A stretch of DNA of 64,000 nt, taken from positions 124,001 to 188,000 of the forward strand of contig JAURZL010000013.1 of assembly GCA_030653365.1 (NCBI GenBank), written 5' to 3'. Below, one piece after another: positions 57,097-64,000 of this stretch. The notes beneath the pieces were generated by a model. That model did no database searches, had not been told where the DNA came from, and saw only the letters and a program-made list of their open reading frames with translations. A program made the translations under genes and the position numbers. This DNA is from Anaerolineaceae bacterium (lineage in GTDB: Bacteria > Chloroflexota > Anaerolineae > Anaerolineales > Anaerolineaceae). The number at the start of each line of letters is the position of its first letter. Positions within the stretch are counted from its first letter, which is position 1.

Positions 57097-58521
57097 TTAC
57101 TTTTCTCCTTCAATCCAATCTGTATGAAATGATCCTTCACGATCAACCCGTCGATAGGTATGTGCACCAAAGTAATCCCTTTGAGCTTGTGTGAGGTTGG
57201 CTGGTAACCGTTCACTACGGTACGCGTCAAAATAAGCCAGAGATGCACTCAGAGCAGGAACAGCAATTCCCAAATTAATGGCAGTTTTAACCACGAAGCG
57301 CAAATCATCCTGGCGGCTCTGAATGGCTTCTCTAAAATAAACATCTAATAACAAATTGACTAGATCTGGCTCTTTTTGAAAAGCAGCCATAATTTCTGTC
57401 AACAAACTTGCCCGAATGATACAACCTGATCGCCAGATTTTTGCAATCTCCGCTAATTTCAAATCATACTTATATTCTTTTGATGCCAATTTCAACATGC
57501 CCATTCCTTGCGCGTAGGAAGTAATCTTGCTCGCGAAGAGTGCATTTTCTGCGGCTTCTATTAAACGACTTCGATTTTCCTGATAAACCATTTCAGGACC
57601 CGTTAAAATTTTTGAGGCAATAATCCTCTCGCTTTTTAAAGCGGAGATTGTTCTTCCTACTAAGGCTGCGTGGATCGTCGGAATAGGTGCACCAAGATCC
57701 AAAGCATTTTGACTGGTCCACTTGCCAGTGCCTTTTTGTTGGGCTTCATCCAGGATCAGATCCAATACATGTTTTCCAGATTCCGGATCGATTTTCTTGA
57801 AAATATCCGCTGTAATCTCGACCAAATAGGATCTGAGGACACCCTGGTTCCATCTGGCGAATATCTCATGCAATTCGTTGTTATTCAAACCCAATCCCCG
57901 GTGCAAAATATCATAAATTTCGGCAATCAGTTGCATATCACCATATTCGATACCATTGTGAACCATTTTTACATAATGGCCGGCACCTCGTGGACCCATA
58001 TATTCCACACAGGGTTGACCATCATCCGCTTTTGCTGCGATGGCGTAAAAGATGGGAGCTAAGGCTTCCCAGGCTTCTCGTTGTCCACCGGGCATGATGG
58101 AAGGCCCCCATTTTGCGCCTTCCTCACCACCTGAAACACCTGCACCAACGAAATTTAATCCATCTGCTTCCAATTCCTTTGTTCGTCTCTCGGTATCCAT
58201 AAAAAATGAATTACCGCCATCGATGAGAATATCACCTTTCTCCAGGTGAGGTTTGATCTGTTGAATGGCTGCATCTACTGGTTTTCCGGCAGGCACCATC
58301 ATCAGAATCCGTCGCGGTTTTTCAAGAATTGCAATCATATCGGGAATATTGTCAACAACAACGATCGCTTTGTTTTTTGCTTCTTCCGCTAAAAATGCAT
58401 CTGTTTTGGCTTTATCAAGGTCAAATCCAGCGACTGGGAAACCATTTCGCTCCATGTTGAGCGCCAAATTCTGACCCATAACTCCTAACCCAACAATACC
58501 AATTTTGTATTTCATGGTCAT
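57097..58521 (-). CDS. gnd: 6-phosphogluconate dehydrogenase, decarboxylating
   Basis: Oxidises 6-phosphogluconate to ribulose 5-phosphate and CO2. 474 residues, full length. IGIVGLGVMGQNLALNMERN, the substrate signature GAGVSGGEEGAKWGPSIMPGG and VKMVHNGIEYGDMQL with the catalytic Lys and Asn are present. Its start overlaps the LarA-family stop by four bases. Its presence in this operon suggests that gluconate or a related aldonate is also processed here. Confidence 0.94.
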   Translation of the reverse strand: MTMKYKIGIVGLGVMGQNLALNMERNGFPVAGFDLDKAKTDAFLAEEAKNKAIVVVDNIPDMIAILEKPRRILMMVPAGKPVDAAIQQIKPHLEKGDILIDGGNSFFMDTERRTKELEADGLNFVGAGVSGGEEGAKWGPSIMPGGQREAWEALAPIFYAIAAKADDGQPCVEYMGPRGAGHYVKMVHNGIEYGDMQLIAEIYDILHRGLGLNNNELHEIFARWNQGVLRSYLVEITADIFKKIDPESGKHVLDLILDEAQQKGTGKWTSQNALDLGAPIPTIHAALVGRTISALKSERIIASKILTGPEMVYQENRSRLIEAAENALFASKITSYAQGMGMLKLASKEYKYDLKLAEIAKIWRSGCIIRASLLTEIMAAFQKEPDLVNLLLDVYFREAIQSRQDDLRFVVKTAINLGIAVPALSASLAYFDAYRSERLPANLTQAQRDYFGAHTYRRVDREGSFHTDWIEGEK

Positions 58522-59798
58522 TCCCTTTCCGATAATTTATTTATGATTTTAGCATTTTTGAGACGATAGAGCATCTCTCCAGCTCTTGGAACGACCAAAA
58601 TCCCTTCATCTTCTTTATTGAGCCAATCATTCAAATTGATTATGGAGGGGTTAAGATAACCAAGACCAAGGATGTTACAGCGTTCTTCCGGAATACCGGT
58701 TGCCAATGTCACCTTAATTCTTTTCGTCTCACTTTTGGTTTCACGATCAAACTTTCCTACACCGCATAGGTGGGTAGAATGTGCCAGTACACCCCAGGGG
58801 TAATGTTTATAATGATCCCATTGTTTGAGGAAAAAATCACGACAATGGTATCCAACTTCATCCAAAATTTTTCCATGCGTGTAGCTCACCTCATTAATGT
58901 GAGGGGCAAATATGATTACCTCACCACCATCCGCTACGACTGGTTCCATCTTGTACATTCCTTTGGCAGCAGTCCAGAGATCATCATATAAAGAGGGCAT
59001 CACTGAGATCACTTTTTGATAGGGTTGGTCAACATACACAATGTGAGTTTTTGCAGAAAGTTCTGCTGCTGCTTTCCATGCTTCCTGTGCATTATCGTAA
59101 AATAATCCCGAAGTTCCGGAATGGCTCACAACCAGACAAAAGCAGGTGACTGGTCGGTCAATAAAAGACGCTGCTTTGTCGATGATGGCTCGAACTGGTG
59201 TATATCCAGTACCGATAATCTCATAATTGGTGATTATCGCACCCAGCCAATGGGTGAAATTGATAATTTCTGATCCTGCGATTCCAGGAAAGAAGTATTT
59301 ATTCCCACCTGAAAATCCGACAACCTCGTGGGGAAATACTGGTCCACAGATGATCAAATGATCATAATCAAGGATTAATTTATTCAATCGCACAGGAACA
59401 TCTTCTTCCATCATGCCGTTACTGATCCGGTGAATTTCTGCTGCTGAAATGGTACCAATTTGGGCAAAAGTGGAAGGATCGTCCCATTGATGGTTATAAA
59501 TCATACTGGATCCGGCCTTGCCTTGTACAACATTTCGGCCAACCAGATGGCTCAATTGATCATCTGTCATCGGTTGGTGGGTGCCCAGAGCAACTAAATA
59601 ATCCAATTGAGATACTCGATTTGTCAGATACTTCTCAAACAGATCAAACATTAAAGGCATTGGCATGGTGCGGGTTCCATCCGGAATCAGGACTAGAACG
59701 CGTTTATTGTCCAAATCAGTATTTGCTAATGCTGATTGAACAATCTCACCGATTTCTGCATTTGATAGAATAATTTGCGGATCACCTCTACCAATCAC
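58518..59798 (-). CDS. larA: LarA-family nickel-pincer racemase/epimerase
   Basis: 426 residues of the lactate racemase (DUF2088) family, which use the nickel-pincer nucleotide cofactor to move a hydride at an alpha-hydroxy acid. Key residues of lactobacillar LarA appear conserved: His in GTHQPM, His in FPHEVVGFSGG, the cofactor-binding Lys in SGGNKYFFPGI, and His in NFTHW. GTG start. It sits between uxuB and gnd, so the substrate is more likely an aldonate (some LarA homologues epimerise gluconate and mannonate, as I recall) than lactate. Maturation genes larB, larC and larE are not in the window. Symbol denotes family only. Confidence 0.8.
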   Translation of the reverse strand: MIGRGDPQIILSNAEIGEIVQSALANTDLDNKRVLVLIPDGTRTMPMPLMFDLFEKYLTNRVSQLDYLVALGTHQPMTDDQLSHLVGRNVVQGKAGSSMIYNHQWDDPSTFAQIGTISAAEIHRISNGMMEEDVPVRLNKLILDYDHLIICGPVFPHEVVGFSGGNKYFFPGIAGSEIINFTHWLGAIITNYEIIGTGYTPVRAIIDKAASFIDRPVTCFCLVVSHSGTSGLFYDNAQEAWKAAAELSAKTHIVYVDQPYQKVISVMPSLYDDLWTAAKGMYKMEPVVADGGEVIIFAPHINEVSYTHGKILDEVGYHCRDFFLKQWDHYKHYPWGVLAHSTHLCGVGKFDRETKSETKRIKVTLATGIPEERCNILGLGYLNPSIINLNDWLNKEDEGILVVPRAGEMLYRLKNAKIINKLSERE

Positions 59799-59803
59799 AA
59801 TGC

Positions 59804-60637
59804 TTATACTCCACTAAAAGCTGAAAAACCACCATCAACAGGAATTACGACCCCGGTGATGAAGGCAGAAGCTGGGGATACCAGCCATAACATGGTACCT
59901 ACCAGATCCTCCGGAGTACCAAAACGTCCGATGGGTGTGTGATTGATGATTGTTCGTCCCCGATCAGACAATTCACCACTTTCTTTATCAGTCAACAAAA
60001 ATCGATTTTGTTCTGTGATGAAAAAGCCAGGTGCGATGGCGTTTACCCGAATAGCAGGGGAAAATTCCTGTGCCATATGAACTGCTAACCATTGAGTGAA
60101 ATTACTGACACCAGCTTTGGCTGCTGAGTAAGCTGGGATGCGTGTCAAAGGTCGAAAAGCATTCATCGATGAAATATTAAGGATCACTCCGCTTTTTTGT
60201 TCCGCCATTATTTTTCCAAATACTTGTGAGGGTAAAATCGTACCTAGCAGATTCAAATCGAAAACCCAACGAAAAGCATCAACCGGTAAATCAAAGAATT
60301 TTAAATCCTGGCTGGTGGTTGCTTGAGGTTTATTTCCACCAGCGCCATTAACGAGGACATCGATATGAATAAATTCATCCAATATTTTATTTGCAACGGA
60401 GGTGATATCTTCCTTATCCAGCATATTACAACGATAACCAACTGCTTTTCCTCCATTTGAATTTATTTCATTCGCCAGGCTCTTTGCAGCTTCTTCATTA
60501 ATATCCAGGATAGCAACCGATGCACCTGCTTCAGCTAAAGCCTTGCACAAGGTAGCGCACAATACACCAGCGCCACCGGTAACAACAGCTGTGTAGTGGC
60601 TGAGATCATATCCGTTATTTACTTTTTTATCTTTCAT
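59804..60637 (-). CDS. uxuB: SDR-family D-mannonate oxidoreductase (fructuronate reductase)
   Basis: 277 residues from ATG 60637, preceded by TGGGA. Classical SDR: cofactor segment VVTGGAGVLCATLC, NGAGGNKP, catalytic Ser in NISSMNAF and YxxxK in YSAAKAG. The C-terminal PEDLVGTMLWLVSPASAF and PVDGGFSAFSGV are characteristic of the SDR-type UxuB (Bacillus YjmF-like) that reduces D-fructuronate to D-mannonate. Glycine-rich loop has Cys where many SDRs have Gly. It follows uxaE, its expected substrate supplier. Confidence 0.82.
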   Translation of the reverse strand: MKDKKVNNGYDLSHYTAVVTGGAGVLCATLCKALAEAGASVAILDINEEAAKSLANEINSNGGKAVGYRCNMLDKEDITSVANKILDEFIHIDVLVNGAGGNKPQATTSQDLKFFDLPVDAFRWVFDLNLLGTILPSQVFGKIMAEQKSGVILNISSMNAFRPLTRIPAYSAAKAGVSNFTQWLAVHMAQEFSPAIRVNAIAPGFFITEQNRFLLTDKESGELSDRGRTIINHTPIGRFGTPEDLVGTMLWLVSPASAFITGVVIPVDGGFSAFSGV

Positions 60638-60653
60638 AAGATTCCCATTTCTT

Positions 60654-62132
60654 TTACTGAACAAAAGGTTTCAAGTGACGTATAAAATGTTTCTCAAGAT
60701 TATCAGCATAAACTTCTGGGTTTTCTCTGAGTAGATTCATCAAACGATCATAAAATTGAAAATTCCCATTCGAAAATTTCTCTGTAAGTACCGAACCAAA
60801 AGTCACGTGAAAAATCTCACGTGCATCAAAATCATCCAGTAATGCTGGCCAATTATCTACTTTAGCTGGATCAGGTGCACGTGAGAGTTCGGCTGACACA
60901 TGGTAACTGACTTTGTCGATTTCATAATGGTTGCGTGCGAATTGATAAATCTCCTGAAAGAGAGATTGATTAAGTTCTGCAATCGTTCGCAATGCTTCCA
61001 GATAACTGGTTCCTGCTGTTTTAAGATGCACCAGACCTTTCGTTGCTTGCGTAGCCATTTTGTATATACTGAATTTATCTGATCCAGAATGTAAGCTCAG
61101 TTTATAGGGTCCATAATATCGGGCAATCGCAGCATGGTCTTTTATATCCTCTTCAAAAGCTCCCAGATCACCGATATAATCAACCCCTTTTTCAAATTTT
61201 CCGACAAAGCGTGGTGCAAGACTGACCCAATTAACGCCCAAGCGTTTGAGTTCACTGGCGATATAAGCATGTTCTGCATGCGATGTTGGGTTATCAGTCT
61301 CATCGACAGATACTTCAAATTCAAACGGTTGTGACCCTGCACTTTTCTTCAGATGTTGGTGCATCTGAAAAACATGCCATACTGCTTTTCCATATTTAAC
61401 CATTGCTTTTAATAATGTCGTTTCGTCAAAGGTTATTATTAAATGTTCTACCGAAATGGTTTGATCCAAAAGTCCTGACTGATTGATCTGCATTTCTGAT
61501 GGTAAATCTCTGGCAAATGTTCTCAAAGATACAATGTCAGCATGTTCGGCTCGATTATCAACATAAGCACCAGGGTCAATCGTAAAAAATGTATACCCTG
61601 CTGACAGACATACATCGATATCTTCTGTAGTCTTCAAATGGTCAGCATCGGCACCATAACCATTACGCCAATTTTCCTGAAAAACTCCCCACATGGCATC
61701 ATCAATAACTTGCTGAGGGGAGCGTCCTGTTCGGGTATTTTCCCGAATGGATTGTTGAGTGAAAATGGGGGCAATTTTCCCATCCATTTTCCTGATAGCC
61801 CGAACATGGCCAAGGGTCGCCAGACCTAATCGGTCTCCCATTCCGGCTGATGTTTTTAGATCTAGTGGTACAGGTTTTAACCACGGTAATTGGTCGCGCA
61901 AGACTGAAGCATTTTCTGCGTTCAAAGGGGCAGAAACGAGGGTTTCTTTTCCCTTTGGGGACCTTTCCCCTTCAAATAAGCTTGAACGAGAATCATCTTG
62001 ATCAGCTATGATCATCAATCGCAGCCCATTGGGAGTGCGAGCAAGACTGTACTCGATTCCATCCATAATGACCACAGATTGGGTAATGAGTTGAGAACCG
62101 TTAATTTTCTGGTTTTTTGAGTCTGTAAACAT
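60654..62132 (-). CDS. uxaE: Tagaturonate epimerase UxaE
   Basis: 492 residues. Resembles the UxaE family described from Thermotoga maritima, which interconverts D-tagaturonate and D-fructuronate. Segments include AGMGDRLGLATLGHVRAI, GADADHLKTTEDID, FTIDPGAYVDN, VSVDETDNPTSHAEHAYI and KLSLHSGSDKFSIY, with many His, Asp and Glu residues that could bind the metal. It follows the LacI gene by 11 bases. It would link the IolO product tagaturonate to the UxuB/KdgK branch. No signal peptide. Confidence 0.87.
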   Translation of the reverse strand: MFTDSKNQKINGSQLITQSVVIMDGIEYSLARTPNGLRLMIIADQDDSRSSLFEGERSPKGKETLVSAPLNAENASVLRDQLPWLKPVPLDLKTSAGMGDRLGLATLGHVRAIRKMDGKIAPIFTQQSIRENTRTGRSPQQVIDDAMWGVFQENWRNGYGADADHLKTTEDIDVCLSAGYTFFTIDPGAYVDNRAEHADIVSLRTFARDLPSEMQINQSGLLDQTISVEHLIITFDETTLLKAMVKYGKAVWHVFQMHQHLKKSAGSQPFEFEVSVDETDNPTSHAEHAYIASELKRLGVNWVSLAPRFVGKFEKGVDYIGDLGAFEEDIKDHAAIARYYGPYKLSLHSGSDKFSIYKMATQATKGLVHLKTAGTSYLEALRTIAELNQSLFQEIYQFARNHYEIDKVSYHVSAELSRAPDPAKVDNWPALLDDFDAREIFHVTFGSVLTEKFSNGNFQFYDRLMNLLRENPEVYADNLEKHFIRHLKPFVQ

Positions 62133-62143
62133 AGTATCCTTTA

Positions 62144-63169
62144 TTATTGTTTCCTGGGTGCTATGGTTGAATTACGCACCAGTAATTTCCCTTTTAATAT
62201 TTTTTCTTTATGAGTATGGAAAGAACCATCAATTTTTTTATTCATCAAATCCAGCAATAATTGAGCTGCTTCATTACCAATTGAATATTTGGGTTGATCG
62301 AGTGTTGTGAGGGGAGGGGAGGTGTAGCCGGAAAAAGTAATATTATCGAATCCTGTAATGGAAAGGTCTTCCGGAACTTTAATTCCGAATTCTTTACAAG
62401 CATGCAGTAATCCAATAGCGACCATATCATTAAAACAAATGATTGCAGTTGGTGGTTCCGGTAATTGCATAAAATGAGCCAGACCATGAGAACCTAATTC
62501 CGGAGCACTGCCTTCTACATCGAAAATGTATCCTTCCTGTATAATGGCACCAGCTTTGAGCATTTCTTTTTTGTAACCATTTAAACGATCCAGAGAAGTT
62601 CGCCCGGATCTGGAATTACCTAAATATGCAATTTTTTTGTGTCCCAATTCGAGCAAATATTTTGTGATCTGCTGGCTGCCATCCACATCATCATGATAAA
62701 TGGAATAATTGAAATTTTCATGAGCTTTATAGTTGACCACCACCACAGGGAAGCCATTCGCTAACAATTGTCTTCCTTTATCAGCGCTGAATGAGGAGGA
62801 ACAAATGATGACACCATCAGTACGTTGTTCCATCATTGTCTGGACAATTTTTTGCTCACGTACGGGATCATATTGCGATGCGGCAATAAACAAGCTGTAC
62901 CCAGAAGTTTGTGCTGCATCTTCGATTCCAAATAAAATTTCGCTGAAGAATGGATCATCAATACTGTTAACAATTACGCCAATCACCTTTGTCTGATTTG
63001 TTTTTAGACTCCTCGCCGCAGCACTGGGTTGATACCCCATTTCCTGGGCTACTTTTCGTATTCGATCAGCTGTTAGCGCTGAAATCAGCGTATTCCCACC
63101 CAATGCTCGTGAGACAGTTGAGTGGGAAACCCCGGTTCGCTTGGCAATGTCTTTGATTGTGATTGGCAT
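62144..63169 (-). CDS. LacI-family repressor of the inositol/uronate regulon
   Basis: 341 residues from ATG 63169. Helix-turn-helix with ITIKDIAKRTGVSHSTVSRA, hinge PSAAARSLKTNQTKVIG, and ligand domain with TGFDNITFSGYTSPPLTT. An in-frame GTG at 63187 lies inside the operator palindrome and has no ribosome site, so I use the ATG. First gene of the uronate operon, with its own operator 14 bases upstream; an identical operator precedes the inositol operon, so it probably controls both. Effector may be a keto-uronate or KDG-type intermediate. Confidence 0.9.
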   Translation of the reverse strand: MPITIKDIAKRTGVSHSTVSRALGGNTLISALTADRIRKVAQEMGYQPSAAARSLKTNQTKVIGVIVNSIDDPFFSEILFGIEDAAQTSGYSLFIAASQYDPVREQKIVQTMMEQRTDGVIICSSSFSADKGRQLLANGFPVVVVNYKAHENFNYSIYHDDVDGSQQITKYLLELGHKKIAYLGNSRSGRTSLDRLNGYKKEMLKAGAIIQEGYIFDVEGSAPELGSHGLAHFMQLPEPPTAIICFNDMVAIGLLHACKEFGIKVPEDLSITGFDNITFSGYTSPPLTTLDQPKYSIGNEAAQLLLDLMNKKIDGSFHTHKEKILKGKLLVRNSTIAPRKQ

Positions 63170-63182
63170 AGAAATTACTTTC

Positions 63183-63196
63183 TGCACACGTGTGCA
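63183..63196. promoter_or_regulatory. LacI operator TGCACACGTGTGCA of the uronate operon
   Basis: A perfect 14-bp palindrome between the -10 box and the LacI start, identical to 55949-55962. Confidence 0.85.
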
Positions 63197-63208
63197 TTGA
63201 CTATCTAT

Positions 63209-63237
63209 AGTTTACAAAGAACATTAAATTATGTCAA
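63209..63237 (-). promoter_or_regulatory. Promoter of the LacI-uxaE-uxuB-larA-gnd-kdgK operon
   Basis: Minus-strand TTGACA (63232-63237), 17-base spacer, TAAACT (63209-63214), with the operator just downstream. Confidence 0.7.
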
Positions 63238-63238
63238 G

Positions 63239-63272
63239 TAGTATTATTCTTTTTGTAGTATTATTCTTTTTC
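63239..63272. repeat. Tandem 17-base duplication
   Basis: TAGTATTATTCTTTTT plus one base occurs twice in a row (63239-63255 and 63256-63272), between the NagB-like gene and the LacI promoter. No function evident. Confidence 0.7.
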
Positions 63273-63325
63273 CGTTATTAGTTTTAATTGAAGAAAAATA
63301 TATCATCACATTCAATTTGAGAAAG

Positions 63326-64000
63326 TTAGATTTTTAAGGCAGAGTTTCTATCCAAATACAATTGAGTATTATTCTTTGTCCTTAGAATAGAGGCAGGACA
63401 ATTAGGTGTAACAGCCCCATATAAGGTAGTTGCAACTGCATCAGCTTTTCTCATTTCAGGTACTACTGCAAAAACATTATCAGCGGATAATAAAGCAGGA
63501 ATGGTTAGAGTTATTGCTTGAGCCGGTACAGTATCGAAATTTGGAAAGTGACCTTCATTAACTTGTTGTATACGACATGCTTGGTCTAGATTTACTACAT
63601 GAATCAATTCTTCTGTTTCAAAATCTGCAGGAGGATCATTAAAAGCTAAATGTCCATTTTCTCCGATTCCTAAAACACATATGGAAGGTTTATGACTTAA
63701 TAAAAGATTTTTATACCTTGCCAATTCCTCATTAACATTTGCAGCATCCCCTTGAATCCCAAAAAATGCTCTCGGATGAACATGTTTTACTAATTTATCT
63801 TTGATATAACGTTGAAAACTTGCAGGATGTTCTTCAGACATACCTAAATATTCGTCCATATGAAAAAAATAAACTTTATCCCAAGGAATATTTTTTTTCT
63901 TCCGTAATGCTTCTATAAAGGCCAATTGAGAGTTCCCAGTTGCTAAGATAACAGAAACTTCCCCTTTGTTAATAATTTCTGAATTTATAATTTTTTCAAA
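63326..64000 (-). CDS. nagB: Glucosamine-6-phosphate deaminase-like protein, 5' end outside window
   Basis: The reading frame continues without stop to the right edge, so the N-terminus is missing; about 224 residues are visible. VILATGNSQLAFIEAL, FFHMDEYLGM and the GIGENGHLAFNDPPADF segment match the NagB/6-phosphogluconolactonase fold, and the MDEYLG and NGHLAFND pairs favour deaminases over lactonases. It would convert glucosamine 6-phosphate to fructose 6-phosphate and ammonia. Related phosphosugar isomerases are possible. It is separated from the LacI operon by its own 3' region and is likely a separate transcript. Confidence 0.8.
   Translation of the reverse strand, partial: FEKIINSEIINKGEVSVILATGNSQLAFIEALRKKKNIPWDKVYFFHMDEYLGMSEEHPASFQRYIKDKLVKHVHPRAFFGIQGDAANVNEELARYKNLLLSHKPSICVLGIGENGHLAFNDPPADFETEELIHVVNLDQACRIQQVNEGHFPNFDTVPAQAITLTIPALLSADNVFAVVPEMRKADAVATTLYGAVTPNCPASILRTKNNTQLYLDRNSALKI

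Noticed and set aside
63170..63187. GTG start for the last LacI gene
   Set aside because: It lies in the operator palindrome and lacks a ribosome site; the ATG at 63169 starts exactly before the helix-turn-helix.
1..64000. Mobile elements, prophage, defence systems, tRNA or rRNA genes
   Set aside because: No transposase, integrase, phage, toxin-antitoxin, restriction or Cas protein motifs and no recognisable RNA gene were seen.

Overview
The window looks like a chromosomal piece of a low-GC, anaerobic, sugar-fermenting member of the Chloroflexota, most likely class Anaerolineae. This is inferred from gene content: a giant GT39/'YYY' membrane glycosyltransferase, Tad pilin-like proteins with long Thr-Pro tails, many LacI regulators beside lipoprotein sugar-ABC operons, and Thermotoga-like uronate/inositol enzymes. 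No rRNA, tRNA, CRISPR, phage or transposase gene was seen.

Layout. (1) 2-5515: a giant polytopic glycosyltransferase, open at the left edge. (2) 5765-10412: three Tad-type envelope proteins (TadE; TadG with a von Willebrand A domain; TadE with PA14 and Thr-Pro repeats), ended by a strong terminator. (3) 10413-11067: non-coding, with a 251-bp inverted-repeat-bounded element. (4) 11068-24139: a beta-glucoside/xyloside module of LacI regulator, ABC sugar importer, GH94 phosphorylase, GH3 lipoprotein, xylose isomerase and cytoplasmic GH3. (5) 24250-26588: a divergent pair of LacI repressor and UroD-superfamily protein. (6) 26886-36902: an alpha-glucoside operon of LacI, AglEFG-like importer, trehalose synthase, GH1, amylosucrase and a DUF1294 protein. 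(7) 36951-37275: a decayed rhomboid protease. (8) 37486-44570, minus strand: crtB, crtI, a carotenoid cleavage oxygenase and a MacB-like ABC pair. (9) 44739-47721: a Fur-family regulator divergent from a CbiM(N)QO cobalt/nickel importer. (10) 47818-63169, minus strand: two adjacent transcription units for inositol and hexuronate breakdown with a LacI repressor. (11) A NagB-like gene running off the right edge.

The most notable block is (10). IolG, IolM, IolN and IolO match the unusual inositol route described in Thermotoga maritima (myo-inositol to 5-keto-L-gluconate to D-tagaturonate). UxaE, an SDR-type UxuB and KdgK are present to carry tagaturonate through fructuronate and mannonate towards 2-keto-3-deoxygluconate phosphate. 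Both transcription units carry the same perfect 14-bp palindrome TGCACACGTGTGCA just after a good promoter, and the LacI gene is first in one of them, so the two probably form one regulon. Mixed in are a GlcD/GlcF pair, a LarA-family nickel enzyme and 6-phosphogluconate dehydrogenase, which the published route does not need. Mannonate dehydratase and KDPG aldolase are not in the window. The CbiMQO importer next door could supply nickel to the LarA homologue.
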